Shown here piece by piece: positions 1 to 9,800 of a stretch of DNA of 64,000 bases. The first letter of the stretch is position 1, and every line of letters begins with the position of its first letter. Below the pieces are notes generated by a model. It searched no databases and was not told the DNA's origin. It saw nothing but the letters and a program-made list of their open reading frames with translations. A program made the position numbers and the translations under genes. This DNA is from Patagioenas fasciata (Eukaryota > Chordata > Aves > Columbiformes > Columbidae), in assembly GCF_037038585.1 (NCBI RefSeq), contig NC_092523.1, positions 48,563,501-48,627,500 of the forward strand, written 5' to 3'.

Positions 1-3000
1 ACATCTTCCTCTTGTCCCCAATATCAGACAGTGCCAGAGCATCGTGGATATCGGTGATGCAATATGCACCTTCAAGGTCCTGATACAAAAAACCAAAATG
101 AGTCTGTTAGTTGCATGAGGTCGTGGCACCATTCCTGCTTTGAGCCACTGCCTTTATCCAGGGAGAAGGGTCTCAAGGCTCTGTAGGCACCATTCTTATG
201 TACCTGCTATGAGATCAAGTTCCCATGCCCTAAAATACTTGGGGAAAAAAAAACATTATTATCCTTAAACTAATTTATTCCCAAGAAATATGGGTACAGT
301 TTTGTTTCTAATAATCCCAGTGTTTCTGATAACCTGTAGAAGGCAGACAAAAGTCTTGCTGGCCCAAGACCCTAGGCAACCAGCAGAGTCACAAGAACAG
401 GTCAAACGTGCAACAGTCTGTCCCAGTGTACCTTCTCAGCCACCAGCGTTTCTGACTCTAGGACAGAGAGAATCAGTAGCAGCATTTGTGTTTGATGAAG
501 CCAAAGCCTGTGCTTTGAGTTAGAGAGTAACACAAACGCCTACTAGTAACATGCCCAAGTTACTAGCAATTTAGGAGGTAACAATGTAGAGCAAATCAAG
601 CACACAGCCCTCAGAAAATCAAATCTGAGCTTAAAAACCCTGGGCTGTTCTGTTCTTGAACTGTGCAATAGGCAAATTCTGCTTCAGGTACAGCACCAGT
701 CACTGGCATTTTCACAAAGATCTCGGGAGAAAGCACTGCCTTGTGAAAAAAGCTTACCTCATGCTTCAGTAGCAGCAGCCTTACACAAGCAACCAATCTG
801 ACAATGTGAACACAAACAACAGTGCTTCACTTCGTGGCTGCTTACTAAGTAAAGTGGCACTTCTAGACACATTCAGAACAGAAACCTAACTCCAGGTCTA
901 ACTGTGGTCTCCCTTACAGCTGTCAAAACCTGCAACTCTACAGTTTTCAGCATTATTTCTACTCACAGCTCAAATCACACTGTCTCCAAGCACAGGAGCC
1001 ACACCTTGCAGATCCAAAACTCGACTTCAGATAATTTTCTTTTGTGGTCAACAAGGTGTTCCAGAAAGACCCCCAGCTCCCAGTCACACAGCCTCCTTTT
1101 AAGGCATGAAGCCTCCTTTGCAAGGCTTTGCTGCTGTTTTCAGACCTGCTGCCAGGCCCAGCTCAGCTACCAGCAAGGAACTCTTACCTGCTTGTTGGCC
1201 AGAACCACCACTGGCAGGGTGGAGTTGTTCTGAATCATTTGATGAAGCAGCTGTTTTGCCACAGGCAGTCGGGCATGATCAGCTGAGTCCACGACATAGA
1301 TCAGCAACAGCACTTTGGGCAGGTACATCTTCCAGTATGAACGCAGACATTCACTGCCCCCAACTGGAAGAGAAGACAGCACCACAAGATTCACCAAGTG
1401 ATCCAGGCAGCACTGCTCCTAGAGGTGCAGACAGCAGGCACTGGGCTGAAAGACCAAGGTACTTGGGTTACCAAAAACTCAAAAGGATTTGGTTACTGTA
1501 TACGAGACTGCAAATAGCTTTATTTTGCCCAGTCAAGTCCCGTACAGGTATGCGTGTATGTTCTGATGAAAAAAAAGTGTAGTGGTAGTAAATTCAACGA
1601 ATCCAGACGCCGGCATAAGCTCTTTGATCGAACGGGCGGGCCGGGCGAGAGTAAGGAGTCTAATTCAATGTGAATTTACCATCCGTACTCTTTAATGAAC
1701 TCTTAAACAACACTGAATATCAATGTCCCCGAGACCACGTTTTTCCAAGCCTTATATACTCTATACCAAAAGGCCATGCGGCAAGTGCAGGCTACAATTG
1801 GTTACACTCACAGTCACTCATCCCCCCCCACTATGGTGATTGGCTGCAGGGCACTGTTCACAGACTGTTCATGCGCAGCGGCAACGCCCCTCCTGCAGCC
1901 TGGGTCGAGGGCAGAGCAGCTTCTGTTTACTTTCCTTTTGTCTCTGGTGTCTCAGGGAAATCCTTCCGTGTAACACAGCCGCATCAAGCCCTGGCTTGTT
2001 CACAGCACACAGCCAGAGACTCTCCACAAAAAAGAAATACATTTTAAGCTCTTATTTTAAGAGAATTCTGGGTTCAGTTTCTTTATAGTTGCTTTCTGCT
2101 CTGTTGGTTCTTGCTCTCAAGCTAATAGGGAAATTAGGTTCAGTGTCCATAAACACCATGTGACCTACCACCACATGCACACCTCATCTTAAGACAAAGC
2201 AGACCTACAATTTCCAAATAAGAAATTTAGCTCTCAGGTAGGAAGTGCTCTGATCAGTTTTGTACAACACTAAGGACTAGTTCAAAACTCTTGCAGCTTT
2301 CATATTGTCAAAAACCAGAGGTGATTAGGAAGAGAGAAAAATCAAATCCCAGCAGACTCTTCAGGCAGTCCTTAGGTGATGAGAGAAATCTTTGCACAGG
2401 ACAAATTTCTACCTGACTCCTTCTCTGCTGGATACAGAAGCAAGCTGTCCACCTTCAAAACTAGGTCTTATAATCTGTGCTGAAAGCATATGCAGCAAGG
2501 TGCCCAAGATTTTTGCTCCCATCCAGGAACAAAAATAATTTGTTAGTTTGCTGAGTTTGATAGGAACAGGAGTAGCAACAGTGTATTAAGTATTTCAAAT
2601 GTGTTTACAGTTCTCCGGGTCTTCTCCAAGGTACACTGCAGAACAACTCGCTCAAGAGTAGTGAAGTACTGGGTGAGTCCCCCAAATGCAGCAAGTTTTC
2701 ATAGCAATGTATTTGGGGTTCCCTATAATTGTCTCCTATCTGGTATAGAAGCTGTTCTCAAAACTGACTTGCTGGTCAGCCATCTTTTACTGCCCTCAGT
2801 GACTTGGGTCTGTTTCAAAGCAATTTTGCTTTCACAAAGGCAAAACATAGTTTCCAGAATGTAAAAAAGGAGGCAACATTTCCTATTAGAGCATGTCCGG
2901 TCTCCTTCAAGAGCCCCAGCATATCTGCAGGCAGAACTGCAAGTTTGACACTGTCAAAAGGAGCCAAAGGGCTGTGACTGACACATCACACTTGGGGCAG

Positions 3001-5250
3001 ATGCCTCTGGTTCTGTATGGTGATGTTGTGTGGGCTCATCAGTGTTCCCTCTGTTAAACGGATTCATGCATAGCATAACCCAGGGGTCAGCAACCTCGCA
3101 GAGAACATTTTTATTTCCCAAACCAGTAGGAACTCAGTAGAAACCAGGAGCTCCTACCTCTCGCAGAGGCAAGATGTCACCCACTTATCTATACCATGGT
3201 ACAAAGAAAAAGACAGAATAGTTTTATGTCTATCTAAAGCCAGTAAAATAAAAACCCTGCTGTCTGCTGATCATCTTGTGCCTTGTGATCACAGCACAGG
3301 CTGCTAACCCCTGGGCTAGGAGACGGTACAGACTGGATCAGTAACCAGATTAGAGAGCCATGCACGGATTTACCTGGCTGAAACTGGCCTGAGACATTTC
3401 ATTTCCCATGGGTCATATCGCAGCCATCACATCTCAGTCACTACCAACCTGGACCAGAAAGGGAAGGACGACTCAGAAACAACAGGTTCTGCTGTGGGGT
3501 GCACTGCACCCAGGCCATCCCTAGGCAAAAGCAGAGATACTGCACGTTTCTCTAAGCTCTGCTGGGCAAAGCACCTCCCAGTAGGTAACACAGGTGTCTC
3601 ACACCTACTAGGAGAGAGGCACAGACCACAATCATCTCTGGAGAGATTATTTTCCTAAGACACAGAGATTTGTACAGCAGTAGGACTGGGAATGAAACTC
3701 TGCCTTAGTGGCCTCATCCTCACATCCTGAAGACTTACCTGGGAACAGCACAACACCTTTAGGCCTGCTGACAAAGGTATGGAGGCATCTATGGGCTAGC
3801 TGCCAACTGAGCCAGTTGAGCACTGGTACAGCACAGTGCAAAAATAGCAGGAGGCAAAGGGCTGCTTCTGCCTCCACAGAGGGCTGGCACGGATGAGGCT
3901 GGGATGTCAGCTCTCTGCACCAGGGACTGACCTGACTTCAGGGCCTCTACCTTAGCCATCAGCTAGCTGCACCTAGAACAGCTGTGACACCCCAAAAATA
4001 TCACAAAAGGTGCTCTCTGCAGGCAAGAACAATACCCAAAGATCAGTGCTAAGGACACACACAAAAAAATTAGTGAAAACCTACAGATATGCAAAAGCCA
4101 TTAAAGACTAGAAAATACCACTTACGAGGTTTTCGAATAAAAACTGTACAAAGTTTTTTTCTTCCCCATCTCTTCTTCCACCTGATTATTTATCTCTCTT
4201 CTGCTCTTGCCCTTTGCCAGGTATGAGCACCAAGGAGAAGCTGTACAACACATAACAGCTATGGACCAGGGCTTACTGGGGACACCTCTGCTTTGGGCTG
4301 GTTTCACACAATCAGGCTTGTTAGCCTTCTCTCTCTGGGACTAGAACTCCCTGGAGGACAGGTCTGAACAAACACAGACCTCCTCTAACACCAGCATATC
4401 ACCTTCTTTAAGAAGTGGGGTGGGAAAGCAGAATCCACAAGGAAAAAATAATCACAACTGGCATTATCAGAGCAGGCATTAGAGAATATGGAGGCTTTAA
4501 AATAAGGGCCTGATCCCAAGGGCACAGGATAGTAGCTTATTTTACATTCCGTACTAAAACAGGTTCACTCACTCTCCAAGAACTCCATCTGGGACTCTCC
4601 GGTGCTGACGCAGACAGCATTGAAGCCCTCGGTGGGAGCCAGGCTGCGCTTGACGTGGTTAGTTGCCAGGCAGTGGAGAACGCTGGTCTTCCCAGCCCCA
4701 TCCAGGCCCAGCACCAGTATTTGCTTGCTGTGTCCTTTACCCTGCAAAATCGCGACAGCACACTCAGCCAGGGACATGTGCAAAGTTTCGCAGGGCTGGG
4801 GGAAATAAGGGGTAACTGGGTCGGGGGGGAACAGCAAACGCCATTTCACGGTGAAGAGGGAGCAGGTGCCTGCTGGGCAGGCCAGGCGGAAGGAAGCCGG
4901 GGACACCCGCCAGCCCCGGCCCTACCGCACGCAGCTGCGGGGGAGAGCGGGGAGAGCTCCGCCCCGGCCTCAGGCCCCGCCGGGGGGCCCGCTCGCTCCG
5001 AGGCGGCCGGGGCCGGCGCGGCCCGCCAGAGGCCCAGGGCGACCTCGTTGCCGCTCGCCCATCCTGCGGCCTCACCCGGCGCCCCCCCCCACCCCAGCTC
5101 CGATACCTGATCGCCGGCGCCGAGAGCGGCGGCAGGGCGAGCAACGGGCAGTGCGGTCCGTCTCCGCAGGCGGGCCCAGGCCCAGGCCGCGCCGCCCGCC
5201 GCGGCCAGCGCCGTCCCGCACAGCACGGCGAGCCGCAGGCGGGTGTCCAT
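1..5250 (-). CDS. ARL9: ARL9, ADP-ribosylation factor-like small GTPase (3' end outside window)
   Basis: Four coding exons on the minus strand are visible: 5107-5250, 4573-4741, 1188-1363 and 1-79 (the last is cut by the window edge), giving 189 codons. All junctions are GT-AG and phases are consistent. Residues about 6-26 are hydrophobic, so the N-terminus looks membrane-inserted, as in ARL10, instead of having the usual ARF myristoylated glycine. The G domain follows: P-loop GLDGAGKT at residues 60-67, the switch II region reads LEIGGS at 103-108 where classical ARFs have DVGGQ, and the base-recognition motif is NKQD at 161-164. The segment FRSYW/LRSYW..MYL..LLLI.VVDSADH and the last exon (D164 onward, ITDIH.ALALS) match human ARL9 as I remember it better than ARL10. 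The start at 5250 has a strong Kozak context (GGCCATGG); an in-frame ATG at 5304 is possible. It lies downstream of SRP72 on the same strand, as in human. Cellular role is poorly known. Confidence 0.9.
1578..2028 (-). mobile_element. Solo LTR of an endogenous retrovirus, class II-like, minus orientation
   Basis: A 451-bp element bounded by TG...CA and flanked by the 6-bp direct repeat AAAAAG (1572-1577 and 2029-2034). Read on the minus strand it shows CCAAT boxes in the U3 part (near 1800 and 1840), a TATA box TATATAA (1758-1752) and an ATTAAA polyadenylation signal (1696-1691), the expected order for an LTR. No internal retroviral sequence adjoins it, so it is a solo LTR. A 6-bp duplication is typical of class II/alpharetrovirus-like integrations. 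It shares no obvious sequence with the LTRs at 12572-19151. It sits in ARL9 intron 2, in the same orientation as the gene. Confidence 0.75.
3081..3313. mobile_element. hAT-like miniature inverted-repeat transposon (non-autonomous, old)
   Basis: The ends form a terminal inverted repeat: the left end reads CAGGGGTCAGCAACCT and the right end, reverse-complemented, reads CAGGGGTTAGCAGCCT (14 of 16 identical). CAGGGGT(C/T)..CAA is the familiar end of Charlie-type hAT elements. The expected 8-bp target duplication is not clearly preserved: the right flank has the typical central CTAG (GGCTAGGA) but the left flank has diverged. The 233-bp body has no transposase and is AT-richer than its ends. It lies in ARL9 intron 2. 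Confidence 0.65.
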
Positions 5251-5350
5251 GGCCGGCCCGTACCGGCCAGCTCCGCGGGCGGACACACGCACAGCCCGAC
5301 ACACCGAGAGCTCCCCCTGCTGCCCCAGTCAGCCGCACAGCTGCCCCGGC
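4850..5350 (-). promoter_or_regulatory. ARL9: CpG-island promoter of ARL9
   Basis: GC- and CpG-rich block covering exon 1 and its upstream flank, in contrast to AT-richer DNA on both sides. No TATA box was seen. Several long open frames cross this block on both strands, but they follow from its GC content and lack family similarity. Confidence 0.6.
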
Positions 5351-6799
5351 AGCCCTCAGTGCACGGCTCCCTCCCTCGGCAGCCGGGTGCTGTCAGGCCG
5401 AGAACTCCCTAGTGCTGATGAAGCAGAGCCAGCCGTTTCGCATCCGGCTTTTCTGTTAAAGGCGGCCTTTCCCCACAGCTGCTGCTGCCCTCCCCCCAAC
5501 AACGAGATTTGCTCCCAGCTTGCTTCTACCTGGGCAACTATATCGGGGGAAGACAGCCAGCTCAAGATTTTAGCAGTGCTACAAGGTAGCATTTCCATCT
5601 GGTCAGTTTCAGCCAGGTTTCACCAGAGACCTGTGGAGAAGGCAGTCTCATTCTCCTCCAGATCACTCTCCGGAAATTCTATCACTGCAGGATAGCACTC
5701 ACTGTCCTGTACTCACCAGCTGCTGGCTAAGAGGGGGCACATCACCCAGACAAGTCATTTACAACAATCCTTTCTATTCAGCACACATTTCACAGCAAGT
5801 GACTCTGCCAGGCATTCATAAAGCTGTTTTCTCTAACCTCTGTTCCTCCTTCTCAGAGCACAACACATATTCAGGCCCCTGCCAGGTGCACCCATTGTAC
5901 AGTCAAAGTAATAAAGACTGGATTCTTCCTGGTACATTTTTACTCCATGGGGACTGAGGTGTTTTGTTTTGGGGTTTGTCTGGTTTTGTTTTTTAAGCTA
6001 CTGTAACATTTCCCTTGCTCCTCACCTCTTCAGGCCTGTAAATTGAGAAAAAAGCTTTTGCCTTTTGGGTTGACATCTGACAGCTCTCCCCAAAATGCTA
6101 TTTCTATCCATTGAAAGTCTACATATGGAAAAATGTTTTTGCTATATTCAGACAAAAACCAGAAGTTTCAAGAGATTTGGGGGATTCCTGGGGGGTGCTA
6201 GGATAGCAGACATCCTCCATCTCACCACCAGCTTCCACTTGAGAAGTGCAATGCATCTTCAATGCAGCTCACCACCATAACTCGCCACTTTGTTTTAGCT
6301 CACTCTGGTTTTGCCAAACCCACTAGAATAAAGCAGCTGGCTTGTAGAAAAGGGGACACTAAATCAGCCTCACCATGCTTTCTCCTAACAGTCTTCTCCC
6401 TCTTCAGATTATCTTCTGTATAATCTGGGCTGTTTGGTGGTCAATGACTGACTGGGATGAGACACAAAACACAGTGCTTGCATCATGCATAAAGACATTG
6501 TCAGACAAATCTGTTAAAGACCTTAACTAACATATGCAGGAGGAACACAAAACTACATTTCAATAAGTTCTTGGTTATTCCAAATCTTTTAAATGTTTGG
6601 CAACATGGACGGATTTCTTTTTAGGGGCTGCATTTGAGTTTGATGGCAAAGCCTTAAGTCACAGTGGGGAAAAGTGTGAGGAAGGCAACTTGGTGAGCAG
6701 ACACATGGTGCCTACACCAGCCTATCGCCCCCCAGACCACTGACAGGCACAACAGAGATCCGCATGCCAAGCGTCTTTCCCCAGCACTTGCTTTTGACC
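5351..6799. other. Intergenic stretch between SRP72 3' end and ARL9 promoter
   Basis: About 1.4 kb without a recognisable exon, repeat or RNA gene. The small open frames here show no family similarity. The two flanking genes are both transcribed leftward. Confidence 0.6.
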
Positions 6800-6805
6800 T
6801 TTATT
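6800..6805 (-). terminator. SRP72: SRP72 polyadenylation signal
   Basis: AATAAA on the minus strand, starting 46 bp after the SRP72 stop codon, which implies a very short 3' UTR. It is the first canonical signal after the stop. Confidence 0.7.
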
Positions 6806-6850
6806 CTGCAACCAGCATCACTTGTTGAGGGAGGTTATACATCCTGCTTT

Positions 6851-9800
6851 TTACCACCCTCCTTTAGCCCCTTTCTTCTTCTTCTGTTGCTGTTTCTTCT
6901 TGGTGGCTGGGGCACCAGCGGGTTTTTGGTGCCTGGGAGGGATGACGTTACTTGTGGCTGATACAGCTGCAGCGTTGCCTGGCCGAGGGGAGGTAGGTGG
7001 GCTGCTGGCAATCCTGCTGGCATCCCTGCAGGGAAGATGAGAGAAATAGATAACATGTGGGTTCACAACCACCCGCAAGATGTAGCACCACTGCAGGAAG
7101 CTGACAGCCAAAAATAACAGCTGCCCCATAAGATAGCATCAGGTAGCATTATGTATGGGAAGGGCACTCATGCAAGGAGATCTTAAACAAGCTTCAACAT
7201 ACATATTATAGAAGGGCTGAAGGGTAATGGTAACGTGTCTCGAAGGGTAGGCAATCACCTTCTGACTGATGTTCACTAGATAGTGTAAGTCCCCAACAAC
7301 AAAAGCAAGGCTAACTTTTGAACAGACAGGTGGGTCAATGGGGCAGAGTCTAGCTGGAGGCCTGTACCTAGTGGAGTGCCTCAAGGATCAGTACTGGGAC
7401 CAGTATTATTCAACATATTCATCAATGACTTAGATGAGGGAATAAAGTGCAGTGTCAGCAAGTTTGCTGATGACACCAAGCTGGGAGGAGTGGCTGACAC
7501 GCCAGAAGGCTGTGCTGCCATTCAGTGAGGCCTGGACAGGCTGGAGGGTTGGGCAGGGAAAAATTTAATGAAATATAACAAAGGCAAGTGTAGAGTCTTG
7601 CATCTGGGTAGGAACAACCCCAGGTTCCAATGTAAGTTGGGGAACGACCTGTTAGAGAGCAGTGTAGGGGAAAGGGACCTGGGGGTCCTGGTAGACAGCA
7701 GGATGACCATGAGCCAGCACTGTGCCCTTGTGGCCAGGAAGGTCAATGGCATCCTGGGGTGTATTACAAGGTGGGTGGCTAGTAGGGTCAAGAGAGGTTC
7801 TCCTTCTGCTCTAATCTGCCCTGGTGAGACCGCACCTGGAATATTGTGTCCAGTTCTGAGCCCCTCAGGGAACTGGTGGAGAGAGTCCAGTGCAGAGCAA
7901 CTAAGATTATTAAGGGAGGGGAGCATCTTCCTTATGAGGAAAGGCTGAGGGAGCTGTGTCTCTTTAGCTTGGAGAAGAGGAGACTGAGGGGTGACTTCAT
8001 TAATGTTTATAAATATGTAAAGGGTGAGTGTCACGAGGATGGAGCCAGGCTCTTCTCGGTGACAACCAATGATAAGACAAGGGGCAGTGGGTACAGACTG
8101 GAACACAGGAGGTTCCACTTAAATATGAGAAGGAACTTCTCAGCAAGGGTGACAGAGCACTGGAACAGGCTGCTCAGGAGGTTGTGGAGTCTCGTTCTCT
8201 GGAGACATTCAAGACCTGCCTGGACACATTCCTGTGTAACTTCATCTAGGTGTTCCTGCTCTGGCAGGGAGATTGGACTAGATGATCTTTTGAGGTCCCT
8301 TCCAATCCCTAACATTCTGTGATTCTGTGGCAGCTCCTGCAACACAAGAGAGGCCTTCAAGGCCTCCACACTCAGGCACTGCAAACCCAATATCCTTCTC
8401 CCTCCTCAACGACAAAGGCATCTTTGTGCCAGCTCTCCTTGTAAACACTGCTCAAGCTGGCAGTGCCACAGAAGGTTTCTGTTCTGAGAAAGCTGTGTAA
8501 AGAGAAATTATCAGACAGAACTGGCAATTTTCTGTGTTGCTATCATTTTAGAAGTATTTCCTTCTCTCAGATGCTACTAAGTCACTATTTTGCTGTCAGG
8601 CCTCACATACAACAATAAACTCTGATCCCAGCTCACATAATCAGTGTCAACTTAGAAGGAAGTATAGTGTTTTCCCAAATCATGGTGAGTGTTTCTCCAG
8701 CCACCCAAAGACTTAAAAGCAAATAGCTTGAGAGAAAGCACGCAAAATTCACGTCATCATCAAAGCAAAGAAAAGCACATTGAAAGACTATGGAAATTTT
8801 GTTTGCACCTTGGCACCTTCAAGCATGCCTATCATTTTGGTCTCCAGCAACCTATGAGGATCTTTGGAAAGAAGGTTCAAGTGGTAAAGTACAGTTTCAC
8901 TTGTGCTACCCATAGCTGGTAGGTGGTTCTGGTGCAGAACCACAGAAAAGCAGCACAAACCCAACCCTTCCAGCCACCCAGGAGTGATTCCCCACACCAA
9001 GCCCTGTAAACTGGGTACTTACAGTTCAGAGGAGCCAGCTGTTGTTGAACCCTGAGTCCCCTTGCCAACCTGATCCTTCTTCTTGCCCTTCTTCCGTCCA
9101 CGATAGTAGGAACGCTCTCGCATTGGAAGCCACCGCTCAGGGTCAGGAGTCACCTTGGGGTCATAGTTCTTAGGCAGCTTTCCTGCAGAACATCCAGTGC
9201 CAGGAAATGAGATTGGGGCCACCACATCGGAGAGGCATCACCGAGGGATATACATGGGATGTCAGTAGCTAGGAAACACAAAAGGCCCAGCAACCCACAT
9301 AATCCTATCAGGGTATTGCTACCGCTTCCATGGAAAAATGCCCCATCCAGACAACCTATCATGAAGATCTGGGTTCACAGGGACCCAGTTCCAGTGAAGA
9401 GCTCCAGCTCCTGGGGAGCTGAAAGGTGGCTATTTGAAGAAACAATCTGGTGAGCTCTCCGGAGCTGTGCCTTGTTAACAGCTAGGAAATGTAACTTACC
9501 CTTCTTTTTTTTCTTCTTCTTCTTTATGTCCCCTTGTCTGAAAAGTAAGAAGAGAAACAGCCGCTGTAATACAGCATGACAAGTCAACTGAAAACTAGCT
9601 TTGGAAGAAGCTAAACCATTCCCATCTCTCTCAAAACTTGTCTACTGCTACCTGAAGCTCCTTCCAGTTAAACAGTAAGCTCCCTTCCCACACCCTGCCT
9701 TTTGCAACAATGCCCTCACCGCACCAGGTGAGGTTCTTGTGCCACCTCAAAGAACGGCTGCACCAGAACTACAGCAGCCCAGTTTACCCTTGCTCCTTTT

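Noticed and set aside
1-5250. Considered ARL10 in place of ARL9
   Set aside because: The MYL..LLLI.VVDSADH.RLP and ITDIH.ALALS segments and the position next to SRP72 fit ARL9.
4851-5459. 202-codon plus-strand open frame over the ARL9 promoter
   Set aside because: Arg/Pro-rich CpG-island artefact antisense to ARL9 exon 1.
7568-8322. Two overlapping plus-strand frames of 126 and 158 codons
   Set aside because: They are pieces of a decayed CR1 reverse transcriptase and 3' UTR, not a host gene.
8680-8760. Possible C/D box snoRNA in SRP72 intron 18 (TGATGA on the minus strand near 8752)
   Set aside because: No D box CTGA at a suitable distance and no terminal stem.
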